NCBI RefSeq assembly: GCF_001649575.2
Contig: NC_051445.1
Span: 10,899,185-10,963,184 of the forward strand
DNA from: Kryptolebias marmoratus
Taxonomy: Eukaryota > Chordata > Actinopteri > Cyprinodontiformes > Rivulidae
Length of the DNA: 64,000 nt
Direction: 5' to 3'
Position 1 is the first letter of the stretch; each line of letters opens with the position of its first letter. Positions 1-12,004 of the stretch are shown piece after piece. The notes below the pieces were generated by a model. The model was given only the letters and a program-made list of their open reading frames with translations. It was not told where the DNA came from and ran no database searches. A program made the position numbers and the translations under genes.

Positions 1-700
1 AAATAAATTAAAAATAAATGCTGTTTTTTGTCTGGATATATCTGCAGTTGGGTTTAAGCTGCAGGAGTATAAATGTAAAATGTGGCATTTAAAAAAAACA
101 ATGAAGCGGATGTTTCAGTCCAGATAAAAAAACAACCTGAGAAGCCCTGAAGTCCAGGTTAAATTATTATATGCACACATGTATTTTGTAAATAAAACAA
201 CACTTTAACCCTCTCAGATGTGCCTTTAAGCTCATCCATGTAAACTTTTCTAGACCACATTCAGGTGATGGATGGCCATTTTAGGGAATAAGAGACCGTG
301 ATAATGATGATTTTTATCAGATCTTTAACGAAGTGGACGTGTCATTTAGCGTAGAATCAGGGACGGGTTTAATTTAATGCAGTTAAATGGAAAAATAAGG
401 ACATGCAAAGCTACAATTCAACAGCACCACCACCTGCAGCCTCCAGCTGGATCAGCCTCCTTTAGCATCTTTTCAAGCCTCCTGGACCACTTTGTTTACC
501 CAAACAAACAAACACGCCCTCAGTCTATTATTAATAATAATAATAAAGCATCTAGATGATTTATATTCAGGCTACAGGACGGTTTGGGGAACATAAGACT
601 TTGTGTAACTGAGCTGCTGGTTGGAAACGTCCACCGAGGGTTAGCTGTGAAGTTAGCCGAGGCACAAAATTAATAATTAATTAGCTAAAAAAGGACATTA
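1..700. other. Non-coding stretch, nothing recognised
   Basis: AT-rich sequence with short simple runs. I see no exon with credible splice signals and no recognisable repeat. If the orphan exon at 854-920 belongs to a minus-strand gene, this is the start of its first intron. Confidence 0.5.
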
Positions 701-853
701 ATGTGGCTTATCTCGAACTATACACACAACACGGCGTGTGTGTGCTTTGAGAAGGAGATAATGTCCACTCGTGTGGTCGACGCGAGCCCGTAACTCCACC
801 GAAAGCTACGCCGTTAGCCGCGTTAGCTCCTCCATCAGCTAAAGTCCACTTAC

Positions 854-920
854 TGTAGTCCAGGTCATCCATCTTGGGCGCTTTGCTTTTAGGCATAAAT
901 AGTTCAGAGTCGACTGTCAT
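854..920 (-). CDS. First coding exon of an unidentified gene (partial)
   Basis: A minus-strand exon starts at an ATG (920-918) with an in-frame stop just upstream. It encodes 22 residues beginning MTVDSELFMPKSKAPKMDD and ends in phase 1 at a strong GTAAGT donor just below 854. A second in-frame Met lies at residue 9. The exon lies in a CpG-rich stretch with ETS-type promoter motifs just upstream, as expected for a first exon. I do not recognise the protein; the rest of the gene would lie to the left of this window. It could also be a chance ORF in a promoter region, but the donor, the short basic N-terminus and the promoter context favour a real exon. Confidence 0.5.
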
Positions 921-929
921 TAAACGTCA

Positions 930-1130
930 GGAAAAGGCCAGGATATATCTGGAAATATATCCTCGAAATTTAAAGAGGCGGAGGGGTGGGGGTGGGCAAG
1001 AAAAAAAACAAACAAACACCAACACCACCCCCCGGGCGGTGTCGACACGCTGGGCCGTAGACAAAGAAGGTGGCGACACCGGAAGTGGAGCCTGACTACA
1101 CACCGGTCCACTTCCGGTCACTCGTTTTTT
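930..1130 (-). promoter_or_regulatory. CpG-rich promoter with ETS-type motifs
   Basis: The segment is rich in GC and CpG relative to the flanking AT-rich DNA. It carries two ETS-family core motifs, CCGGAAGTG near 1079-1088 on the plus strand and CACTTCCGG near 1110. Its position directly upstream of the minus-strand exon at 854-920 makes it the likely promoter of that gene. Confidence 0.5.
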
Positions 1131-1219
1131 TTTCCCAAAATACTATTTTTTGTCTGTTTAAAAATTAGAAAACACAAATATGGCAAATCAGAATAAGATT
1201 GAAACACGAAATATATTAA

Positions 1220-1880
1220 TTTAGCATAATCAATCAATCAATTCACTTTATTTTGGTAAATTATCAACATTAAACATAAGAAATAAAAAGACAATAAACA
1301 AACCCATAATTTACCAAAAAAGGAATAGGCTGAAGCCAAAGCTTATTCTTGCCTTCCCTACTTAAGAGCCTAACAATCTACCAAGATATCTTCACAATGC
1401 CTATATATATCTACTTAACAGTGTAAGAGTTTATCAGTTTACATTTTAAAGCTCTTTTAAAACTCACCAAAACAGAACATAACTTAAAATCATCATTCAG
1501 GTCATTCCATAGTTTCACACCATCAGCTAATGTATATATGTATTATGTTAAATGTGTTGTAAATAGTGTGATTTATTTATTCTTTGTAACTTGAGACCGT
1601 ATGATTTTATAGGTTTGATTTGGTCATCTGAAGCACATAGGTCAAGTTGGCTATTTAATGAAGAGACATTTGTGTTGGCATTAATCACCAAACAGGCTTG
1701 GCAGCGAAGACAGAGTTTTGTATCCTCAGCTGTACAACGTTTTTGTTACAAACTTTAATTGTAAATGTTTGGGAAGCTCGTTCGGTTGGCCTTCTTGACG
1801 CTTCTTGCAGATGTATGGATGGTGTCTTGTAAGTCTATGTAGGCTGGGCACCATATTACGGGGAAAGACACTTAAATAAA
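1220..1880 (-). mobile_element. LINE (non-LTR retrotransposon) 3' fragment
   Basis: Read on the minus strand, the sequence encodes a degenerate piece with GVKLWNDLNDDFK around 1475-1525. This is the typical C-terminal reverse-transcriptase phrase of L2/CR1-type LINEs. The element ends in a short ATTGATTGATTG tail near 1229, following AATAAAGTGA. Stops and frameshifts show it is dead. The LINE clade is not certain from this fragment. Confidence 0.65.
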
Positions 1881-1899
1881 TAAATCAAATCCAAAAAAA

Positions 1900-2660
1900 A
1901 AGAAATAAAATTACAGCTGCTGCCTCTTGGCCAAGTGGTCCTTGTAAACGAGGACAAGCTCTGAATCAACCAACCTGGCAAAACAAAAATGAAATAATTT
2001 CACAGCTGCTCTGTTCACCAAACACCACTTCCTCGTGCATGTGTTGTGGGGACTTATATGTTGCATTAATGACAAATTTGAATCATTAGAGCTGAATTTA
2101 AAGCAAGTCGTGACAGCATGGTGGAGCAGGAATGGTGCATGAGCTCTACGGGGGATTAAGCGGGGATTTTTCCGGTTATTCTTGCTCAACCGACCGACCC
2201 GATCAGATTTGGTTTGGCAAACGTAAGACAAAAGTTACAAGAGCTTTATTCTGTGGCGTTGGCCTGTTCCAGACCAAACTTACAGGCAGGTTTGGTTGTT
2301 CCTGGAGAGTTTTTATTGCCCAGCTAGGAATAAACTCACAAAAACACAATCTATAACCTCATCCAGTTCTGTTTAATCTACTTTTTATTGATGAGTGAGC
2401 ATTAAAATACTACACCAAGGTTTATAAATTGAAAGGTAATTTAACTGTGATCATTGTTTTCATAATTAAGGTGACAGTAGCAGCTGATGGAGTCAAATGA
2501 ACGTTTCATTTCCTATTCTGGGTTCTGTAAAAAAGCTCTCAGGAGCCAGATTTATTCATTTTTTGGGGGGTCTAAAAATGAGTCGTTTAAATCAACTACA
2601 GGACGAGGATTCTAGCAGCCGAGCGAGTCACGCTTTCAGTGAAACACAGAAGAATTAAAT
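1900..2660. other. Intergenic, no gene seen
   Basis: Between the LINE fragment and the likely end of the sphk2 3' UTR I find no exon with homology or splice support. A few short open frames exist but look random. Confidence 0.5.
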
Positions 2661-2664
2661 ACCA

Positions 2665-5196
2665 CCGACAGACATATGCAACACTTTTATTGCTTTTACA
2701 TACTGGACCCACAATCATTTCACGCCTGCAGCTTACCGTTTAATGTTCAGAGGAAAGATGGAGGAGTTTAAAATTAGTTTGTTTTGTGCCAGTTTTACTG
2801 ACTTAACAACGTCTCGGTCTCGTCTTTGGAGTAAAAAAAAAGAAAAGAAGAAAACAAACATATTCAGAAACAAACACGATGTCCAAATGTCATTAATAAA
2901 CATTTAAGGAGAACTTTAACCTTTTGAGCAAATACAGCACCCATCGGCTTCTTCGTTAGGTGATCAAAACATTGGATATAAGTAACTCTTTACGTGAAAT
3001 AGCTATAAAAAAAACTTAATTAAGAGAAAAATATCAAATCAGTTACCGAGACGCACCGGGAAAAACAAATTATTTTACCCCAAACTTCTGAAGTTACATT
3101 GATTTGAAAACCAGACATAACCGTTATCGGTACACTGCATACGTCTACATGTTTATTGATTTAGTAATAATTCTCATCTCTTCACTACAGACACGTTTCA
3201 GAGCGGATTGGTCTCCGACACCTTGGTCCCAGCTCAGACCACCGGCGGCGCTGGTCTAGGAAAGTAAACGATGAGGCTCTTCGACATCAAGAGTAAGCGT
3301 TGTGGCAAAACAAACATCCCGCTCGAAATGAATATACGTCCATAAATATATATATGTGATTTCCTATTTAGTAGTATTAGAAGCTCAGACTCGAAGCGTT
3401 GAACTCACATTCTGTAGCTGACTGTGCACTTCTGAGGGGGAACAAAAAGGCAAAAGCAGAGAGAAAAAAAAACAAAAACAAAACAGTAGTTTTACTTCAT
3501 TTTCAGGTTTAAAGTTTGTCATTAACAGCCAGAATCTACAGGCTTATTATACAAAGGCATTGATTTGAAAATAAAATAAAATAAAACATACAGTGTGCTG
3601 CTGATGATCCGAGCAGTTGGCACGTGAATTTACTCCCCGATTTATTGCATATGTGAACGACTCAGTCCAGACCAAGTGTTTCAGCAGGGTTTACAACAAG
3701 AAAATGATTTTTTTTATGTTTTAAAAACATGACTTCGACATTCAGCTGCTTTATTTTACTTATCAATTGGAAGTACTGCTGTTCTCGGCGTGTTTTAGTA
3801 AAATAAAAACAAAACGAAAGCGCCAGTTTGACTTTTACCCTGGCTTTGCAGCTGGTTTCTCTCTCACAGTGCAAGTTGTTGTTTTGTTTCTCCTTCTCGC
3901 TCAGTCTGTTAAAAGTTCATGATCGTCAGTCAGATGGAGACGGGACGGCGCGGCTCTCACTTAGTGTCGTCTCGCCGTTTCGTCTGAGCGCGTTTGTGAA
4001 CCGTCAGTCCTAGCGACCATGAGTGTTCAAAACGCGACAATAAATAAAAGCGACGTGGTTCGTTTATTAATTCCCGCGCTAAAGCTAGTGTGCCCACTTT
4101 CTGAAACATGAAAGATTAGTTTGCTTTCTGTTGTGATTTTCTGTGTTGAGGTTCAGCTTTTGTGCACGTCCCTCGACGCGACCGTGGCTTACTCGTTTTT
4201 GGACATAAAGCTGACGACTAAGGCAGTGATTTAGATTTTTTTTTCTTTCTTCCCTCCCTAACGAGGTGTCTAAAAGCTGTGACAAAGAGGCTTGCTGTGT
4301 TCGGGCGTCAGTATGTTGCAAAAAAAACAAACAAAAAAAAACAGTATCACTGACATCATCAGCAGCGTGCATCCGCTGGCTAAAAAACAAGCAGGCAGAA
4401 TGCAAAAATGTCAGTAATAATTAACATTCAGTCTCAAAACCGTCGCTTCTCTTGCCGACTGAGAGCCGCGGACGTCATTTCCTCCACCGGCGAACAGCGA
4501 GCAAGAGCTCAAACGACAGCTGGTAGTTAAGAAAGTGTGTAAAAAAGTACGAGAATAGCTTCGCTCTCATGTGTCTGGTGTAATCTTATCGCTGGACGGA
4601 GATTAAGAAAGGAACGGGCAAAGGTACGGCTGTACTGTAGAGAGTCAGATAAGGCATTCCTTTAAAGGACTGAAGATTTTACACCTAAACAATTAGAGCC
4701 GTGGAGGAGGCGAGGCTTCAGATAAGGGACGGAGGATCAGTTTTTTCACCCAACAGCTCTCTTGGAATTTAATCTTCTCGTTGTCTCAGAGTAAGGCAAA
4801 GATCAGTGCATCCTCTGCATGCATACTACCAACACATGCACTATCTGCACAAAAAAACATTTAGTTATTCTTCCCTCTTATTATCCAAGGCTGTGCATTT
4901 TGTTTGTTTTTTCATGCTTCTCGAGTACGCAGAGCATGCTCCAACATCTGTGCAATGAAGCGCATTTTTCATCCGTTTTCAGATTTAATGTTAATCCCCG
5001 CAGTCGTTCTCCGATGACGCGTGGCTCGGCGGGTTATCCCTTTCATTATTCTCTACAAAAAGCAGCTTCCTGCTAATTTAAGTGTTTCAGACACCCCTAC
5101 ACACACACAACCTGCTCTCTTGAGAGTATAGTTGGCAATAGAGACAAAAGGATTCAGTAGAGTTTTGATATGTCAGTCAAGTCAACCAAGCCCCGA
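2665..5196 (-). other. sphk2: Probable sphk2 3' UTR
   Basis: This is an uninterrupted AT-rich stretch downstream of the sphk2 stop codon. The last poly(A) signal candidate (AATAAA on the minus strand) is at 2691-2686. No splice-supported exon is seen. The exact cleavage site is inferred; earlier signals could be used. Confidence 0.45.
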
Positions 5197-8100
5197 TTAA
5201 AGTCTGGTGAGCTTCACTCCGGAGTCTCCAACGATAAGACGGGCCAGGGAGGGATGAACCTGCGAAATAATCACAGATCAGTACAGATCAGATAAGGTCA
5301 CAACACACTGCAGCGTTTTTAGGACAAACTCCAAACGAAGTGTCGCTGTTTCATCTGACCTGCGCTTGAAGAGGCCCGTACGGCACAAGCTCCCCGTCCA
5401 CAGTGAGCGTCCCCCGCGTGGACAGCGGCTGCAGCCTGAACGCCTTGCAGGTGACGTGGCTGACGTACGGCGAGCTGACGGAGTGGTGCGTTCCTCTTTC
5501 CATGGCGAAGAACAGCCTCAGCAGCGTGGCTCTGGAGATGCCGGCCCGCACGAAGGTCAGGTGGATCAAGCCGTCGTCGAACATGGCGTGGGGCGCGGCG
5601 TGCAGGTCGGCGCCGAGGTGGGTCTGGTAAAGGCCCAGGACCAGGACGAAGTCGCCCTCGATGGTGACCCAGTCTCGCGGGGGGATGGGCTGGTCGAGAG
5701 GGGGCAGCAAGTCGTCGCTCGGGACGTCGAAAGGCAGCGAGACGGGCGGACGGCTCTTCAGCAGCCCCGCTGGCTCGGCGAGGTCGAAGCTAAAAGACGA
5801 GGGCGGCGTGAAGGAGGGAGGAGAGTTCGGCGTGTTCGGGCGGGGGGCGAGGTAGGACGAGCGAGGGGATGCGCAGGACGGGGAAGAGGGCGGCGTAGGA
5901 GACAACGAGAGGGAGGGCAGCTTGGGGGGGAGGGAGTTGGAGTTGGAGTGCTGGAGGAGTGACAGGGGCCTCGGACGGGAGGCGTTTTGGTTTTGGTCCA
6001 GAGCCTTCTGCTTGTAAGAGAAGGGCGAATGGCGAAACGGCGAGGAGATGGTGAGCGCCCGTTCGCGAGCCACATCCAGAGGGTAAGAGTCTTTGTGGAA
6101 GTAGGTTTCATCCAGATCCATCTCCTCCCCCTGGTACGAGCAGCCGGAGTCTGCGTCCGCCTCTGGACTCAGAGGCTGGCCGAGCAGGGTGTCGGCTATC
6201 TGACTCGAAGGGGCCGAGTTCTTTCTCACCGCTTCTCTGGTTTCCTGCAGCCTGTCCTGGCAAGTGACGCAATCCCCCGGTTCTTTGTCTGGTTCGGCCT
6301 CCTGCCCCATATCGACTTCCTCACGCTCTCCCAGCTCCCTGGCATGCAACAGCCCGTCCCCCTCTACAGAACCACCACTGCCCTCCCCGTCTTTGCCCCC
6401 CTCCTCCTCCTCCATCTCGCAGGAGTCTTGTTCGGTCGTTTCTTCATCTTCCCTTTCATCCTTGATCCCTTCCAGTCTTTCCCTTCCCATATTTAATCCA
6501 TCCCTTTCATTGGACTCCGAGCTGGTCCCCGACTTCTCCTCCTCTTCCAGTTCCATCTCCTGCTCCCTGTCCTCTGCCAGACTGCTGGTCCTCACCACCC
6601 GGGTCCCTCCTCCCCTGGCCCTCTCCCTCCTCCGCTCCCTCTCTCTCTGCCTCTCCTCCTTCTCCCTCTCCCCGTCACCCTTTCGCAGGCTCCTCTGCTC
6701 GCTGATGCCCATGTCGGAGCAGGTGCGGTGGATTGGCATTTTGCAGAAGCCCTCCAGGCCTTCGGTGATGCTGCGGGAGAGGGGCCTCTTTGACGGGGGA
6801 GGCGTGCCGTTGGCCGTCGTGGTGACGACGGAGGGCGGCAGGTAGGACAGGCGGCCCTTGTAGGACCGAAGCGACGCTATTCTCACTAAGGTGCCCAGGG
6901 TGAAGCGCGCCGAGCCCAGGCCGCGATACCTGGAACCATTTAAAGTGGTTTTGTAACACAAAAAAACCCCCGACAGCAGTTTTAAAGCACGAGCGGCGAA
7001 ACACACACCTCTCGCTCTCGATGTCCACGTCGGACACAAAGCCCCAGGCGACAGAGAGGAAGGAAAACAGCCTCCTGGGCGCGGCGGCGCGGCTGTTGTT
7101 GGACGGAGCGGGGCTGGTCGTCACCGAGACCAGGTCCATGGGCCGGACATCGCCTCGACAGAGCAAAAAGCAGCAGTTTAAAAGGAGGGGCTCTCGAAGG
7201 CACATGTCATACCTGAAAGAGACGGGGAAAACGAAAACAAAAAACACCACAACAACGTTTTTTACTTTTGATTAAAGTTCTATAAATGAAGTTAGTCTTG
7301 ACTCAGTTATTAAGGAACATATGATATTATTTTAGCTCGTTTTCTTTGCTTGAAATGAGACGTCTACAGTCACTACCAACCCAAAAAAACGTACTTTTAC
7401 CTTTTGTTTTAAAGCCCCTAAAGTCTGAAAATATCTCCTTAAGAGAACCAGGAGAACAGTACATTAAACTTCCAGCTCAGAGTAAAAGAAAAGTCTCATC
7501 TTTATCTGCTCAACTATATGTTTGAATTATCTAACCCAAACTGGCAGATAATCCTCCACTTGTGTGTTGTCCTGTGGTTTAATCCTAGTTTTAAAAAACA
7601 AACTGATTTATTCTCATGGTTCTGCTCACCCTGCGTAGTGGTTGATGGAGCCGGCCAGCGCGTTCCCAGAGCCGCAGGGCAAAATGCCGACAGGTGTTTT
7701 TATTGCTTGTTCCCAGTCGGGGCGCTCCATCAGCCCATTAATCACCTACAGAAAAAAAAACAGGAAAAGTAAGTAACCTCACAGCTCGAAAACGACCGTT
7801 TTATCCACGCGTTCCCGTTTCCGAGGGCTTAGCTCTCACCTCATGCAGCAGGCCGTCTCCGGACACAATGACGATGCCGTCCCAGTCCGACAGCGGGATG
7901 TCTCTGATGAGTTCCCTGGCGTGGTTCTGGCGCTCTGGAACAGACGAACCGAGTTAGTCAGTCAGCTAACGCCCCGCTGTAAGCGTGCCGCTGGAGGCCG
8001 CGCTGCGTCACCTGTTTGTATGAGGTTGTAGCTAATGTTGGCCTCCCTTATCATCGGCAGGATGTGGGTCTGACACCACTGCATGGCCTGGCCCCTCCCG

Positions 8101-11100
8101 CTGAACGGGTTCACCAATAACAGTAGTCGCCGGGGACGAGGTAGCAGACTTCTTGAGAATTCTGGGAAACGAAGAGGTGCTTAATAGTTATTAAAGCGCA
8201 GACATTTGACAGAACTAACCTCTTAATGTTCGGCTTTTACTTAACAACAATAAACTCTTTTACTTTGACTTCATCGCCCAACTCTGAACTGATTTTACAA
8301 AATGTTAGCGCTAATTAATGCTTCCTTGCTTTTATATGCAACCCATTCTCCCAATAGTTTGACAGAAACTGGCCCAGAATGGTGCCAACTTTGGACACGT
8401 CTGAAATACGTGCGAGTGACGGGCGTTCTGATGACATCACAGCCTCCAGCGTTGCTGCTGTTTGTGGTGTAATCAGGTATCTAACTCGGCACTTCCAGGC
8501 GAATTCCCTCAGCTGAGCTCATTTTATTTCACCTCAAGTCATCTGCTCGAGTCTGCGCAGCTCGTTTTGACACGCCGCCGTTCGCCATTTCAGCCTGAAT
8601 AACGACAAAGGACCCGCCTGCGAGGCAGCTGTGTTTAATGTTAACACTATAGGTTCGGTCTAAAAGTCCTCAAGTGTCTGGACTGTCGCTCGCTTGTGGA
8701 GCTGGAGACACTGAAAGGGTTAAAGTGCAGCCAGTTCATCTCATCCTCACCACACAGCATCCTAAATCGTTTTACACGTTAGGTCTATGAAATAAACCTC
8801 ATCTTTTTTTTTTTTTTTTTTAACTGAAAATAAATACATTTTGCCAACAATCTACAAAGGACCTTTTACCCAGGAATACATTTGTGAGCGCTAACACTAA
8901 AGATTTAAAACGAGAAGACTTCACCTTGGTGCAGAAACCATCAGGAGATGACTGAAGGTCGCTCCTCGGCGGGACGAGACTGTTAGGAGACGAGCTGGGG
9001 ACTTAAATGTGACTCAGTGTTGTGAGAAAATCTGAATAATCCGTGCGGCTATGCAATTTTTTAAGAGTCACTGCCTGTTTTTGGAGCACATGGCGTGCAA
9101 AACTGCATTGGAGGCTGCGCACATTATTTTGTCGCCCACCTCGGCCCGCTCCCTTATTTAGGATTTAATCTGCCAGATGGCAATTTTGACATAAAGTTTT
9201 TTTTTGAAGTACTTATTTATCATCTGTGTGCTTTTTAGACCTGGACGTGTTTTCTGTCAGGTGTGAAAATGCAGCTGAGAAAAATGTCTCACACAAATTT
9301 ATACACGTGTTCAAAATTCCAGCAACAAGACGAACACGAATCACTGACGGCCACACATCGTGCTGTGTGTGCAGGACGGATAAAGAAGTAAAAACAAGTT
9401 TTAAAAAGTCAAGAGGAAGTTTTGGCTTGTTTCTAAAACATCTAATCTGAGCTTTCTGCTGGACGCTCAGTGACATTTAGTCCCTTTTGTCCCCAAAAAT
9501 GTGTGTGTTCCTGTACGTACAGGAAAGTCCTGGATCGCTGTGACATTAGGCTATAATTAGCAACAACCTACAAAGGAGGCGTGAATCAGAGCAGGAGGAG
9601 GCGACGAGTCGCTACGAGTTTAACTGAATTCACAGGAAAAAACTGGGTCTTGGAACAGCAAAACTTTTATTTTTAAACCCTTTTTTATAAAAGTCATAGG
9701 GTCCTAAAGAGAAACGTGTTGAACATTTTGTGGCAGCGGCTTAAATAAACAATCTTAGTTCGAGCTAAAACACAAAGAATATGAAGTTCATACAAAACAT
9801 CTGACTGCTTATTCTTGGCTTTGAGGTTGTTTGGGATGCCCTGAATCCACATAAAGGTGTTTTTTCTGAATCACTTCTGTAGACTCAAATCGCTTAAAAA
9901 AATAAAACATTTCAGAAAACCTAAAACAGACATTTGTAGTATTACCTTTGCACAGGTAAGAAAGGTTTAAACTGGGTTTTATGAATATCAATCACACTGT
10001 TTAAACCACATGTGTCAAACTCAAGGTCCAGGGGCCAGATCCGGCCCTTGTTTACATCTTATCTGGCCCCCAAGATAAGATTTAAATTTTATTAGCTCTG
10101 GCCCTCCAGTCTGGGACGGATCGAGTCTCCATCACTTCTCATTTTGCCATCAAAGTTAGTCTAAAGCCAACTGAGTTTTAATTTCTCACTAACATATATA
10201 TATATATATATATACACACACATATGATGATGTTGATAAAACTTACAGCCAAGAAAAAGATGTCGGGTGTCTGACTTGAGTTAACGTGCATCAGAGTAAC
10301 AGCCTTTTTATTTTATTTTTTTAATGTTATTTTTGTTTTTTGTTTAAATGGGTTGTGATAAAATAAATTACTAAAAATATAAAATTAAAAGCTGATGATA
10401 GAGAGTGAAGCATAAAAAAATGAATGCTAATGAGGTCTCTTTTTAATGTTGATATATTTTTTTATTTGTTCATTAAAGTTTATTGTTGTCTTACTTTCTT
10501 GTTAGACTGAGCAGAAAAGCTGTTTGGTCAACTCCTGTTGTTCTTATGTGTTAATGAAATGAAACTAAGCCGTCTCTAAAAAAGTCCTCTTTTTTTTTGA
10601 TACTCAGCAGTAACGCTCTGACATCACAGGACCTGACACGCCAGTCGCGCCTCTGACAGCTCGGACGGACTTACCCGTGTTTGCGGTGACGACCACGTCT
10701 CTGAGTAAACACTGCACAGCGACCGACCACCTCTCAGCTTCGGGCCTGCTCTCTGCCAGATAGGCCCGGACCTGCCTGCGCCTCGACACCCCCTTCCGCC
10801 GCTTCCCTGGCGGGTACCAGTACAGCACCAGGAGGGGCGGCGCCGGGGAACGGGGGCAGCTGCACCCCACCAGTTCGGACAGCGGCAGCAGGAGACGGGC
10901 CTCCTTCCCCGGCCGCGGCGACAGGCGCTGAATGTGGATGTGGGCGTGGGTGAGGGTCAGGGCGTAGTTGGACACCGGCAACGGAGGCGAGGAGGCGGCG
11001 GGGGAGAGCCCTCCGGACCCACCGGGGCTGTTGGGGCGGCTGTTGTTGCTGCTGCCGCTGCTGCCTGATCCCCAGCTGGCAAACTGGCCGTGGAGGAGGG

Positions 11101-11140
11101 CCTCCTCCGGAGACGGCAAGGAGAGGTCCGGGGACCGCAT
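5197..11140 (-). CDS. sphk2: Sphingosine kinase 2
   Basis: Lipid kinase that phosphorylates sphingosine to sphingosine-1-phosphate using ATP. Coding exons in transcript order are 11140-10675, 8161-8012, 7934-7840, 7745-7630, 7212-7009, 6929-5360 and 5259-5197. They join in frame to 887 aa counted from the MRSPD start; a longer N-terminus is annotated separately. The diacylglycerol-kinase-type catalytic core is clear: LLLLVNPFSGRG (about 168-179), the nucleotide-binding SGDGLLHE (230-237), GILPCGSGNALAGS (257-270), and FSFLSVAWGFVSDVDIESER before the last large exon. The C-terminal block DWVTIEGDFVLVL to KLTRL closes the fold. Between the conserved halves, residues about 377-761 form a long charged, Ser/Pro-rich insert, which makes this protein much longer than human SPHK2 (about 650 aa) and fits SPHK2 rather than the compact SPHK1. 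The rpl18 neighbour also matches human SPHK2 synteny. Confidence 0.96.
8800..8822. repeat. Poly(T) tract in sphk2 intron
   Basis: A run of about twenty T (8803-8821) lies in the large intron 8162-10674. The rest of this intron holds only the repeat fragment at about 10006-10130, an (AT)n run near 10194-10212 and AT-rich sequence; I see no further exon. Confidence 0.6.
10006..10130. mobile_element. hAT-like repeat fragment
   Basis: The sequence begins CATGTGTCAAACTCAAGG and continues with GGGGCCAGATCCGGCCC and TCTGGCCCCC. This is the familiar edge of a widespread vertebrate hAT-type non-autonomous repeat. Only one end is recognisable, so it is a fragment. It sits inside the sphk2 intron. Confidence 0.5.
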
Positions 11141-11980
11141 CCCCGCCGTTCGAAGTGGACGAAGCTTATGAGTGGAACAGTAAAAGATATCCAAAGAGAT
11201 TTGGAATTTGGCAGATCTTCAAGATTTCCAGGCAAAAATCAAAAATCTGAAAACTTCAAAATCATTCATTAGGTTTAAAAAAAACGAACAACGTTTTGTT
11301 CCAGTGTGTCCCGTTAAGATGAAAGAAAACTTCCAGTTTAAAAAGTCACTCCTGTAGAGGAATTATCCAGTGAAGAAGGGAAATCTCCCATCGCAGTTTG
11401 AATCGAACGCCTGTCAGCTTCTGAAGTGATCAGGAAAATTCTCCGCGGCAAGTCGCTTGAACGCAAAAGTTGCATAAGTACAAAAATAAAACCTTAAAAG
11501 CTGCCTTTTGTGATACAATTCAAGGCAGCGGAGCAGCTAATTAATTAACATCAACGGTAAATCTTTTAAATAATTACACAGACGGACAAAGACAAATCGC
11601 TTAACTGAAATAAAAACATACGAACGAAACAAGGAGAGAAAAATTAAAACGCGTCTCGTCTGCACAGGAAGGCTCGAAAGGTTGACGAACGGGAGATTCC
11701 TGACGCGTTCTGCAGTCTGAAGCAGAACGAACGCCTCGAAGATAGGACGAAGTTTAAGACCTTTGAAACGCCTGATGCTATCTTCAATCTCCCGTGATAA
11801 ATCAGACGCAAACGGGAGGAGTGACAAGCCGGACAGACAGGTAAATTACAGCTTCGTCTGAGGGGACCGGCGACAAAAAACAACAACGACGACGACAGCG
11901 AAAGAAAACAAACAACGAGCAGACGGCTCCAGACGGGTCCTTAGTTTATGTCATCTTAATGTCCTTGAGCTGAGCCTCAC

Positions 11981-12004
11981 GTTCCCTCCCAAACATCTCT
12001 GTTC
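11981..12004 (-). other. sphk2: sphk2 24-nt exon, 5' UTR or N-terminal extension
   Basis: A 24-nt exon has an excellent polypyrimidine acceptor (ending TTCTTCTCCCAG) and a GTGAGG donor. Read in phase 0 it encodes EQRCLGGN. It joins in frame to the exon ending at 11164, which contributes LRPLRTAG before the MRSPD methionine, and to the upstream exon at 14883-14770. It is therefore either 5' UTR or part of a longer N-terminus. Confidence 0.55.

Noticed and set aside
5366..6845. Long plus-strand open frames (up to 198 aa) opposite the sphk2 large exon
   Set aside because: They are shadows of the GC-rich, low-complexity sphk2 insert on the other strand, with no homology or splice context.
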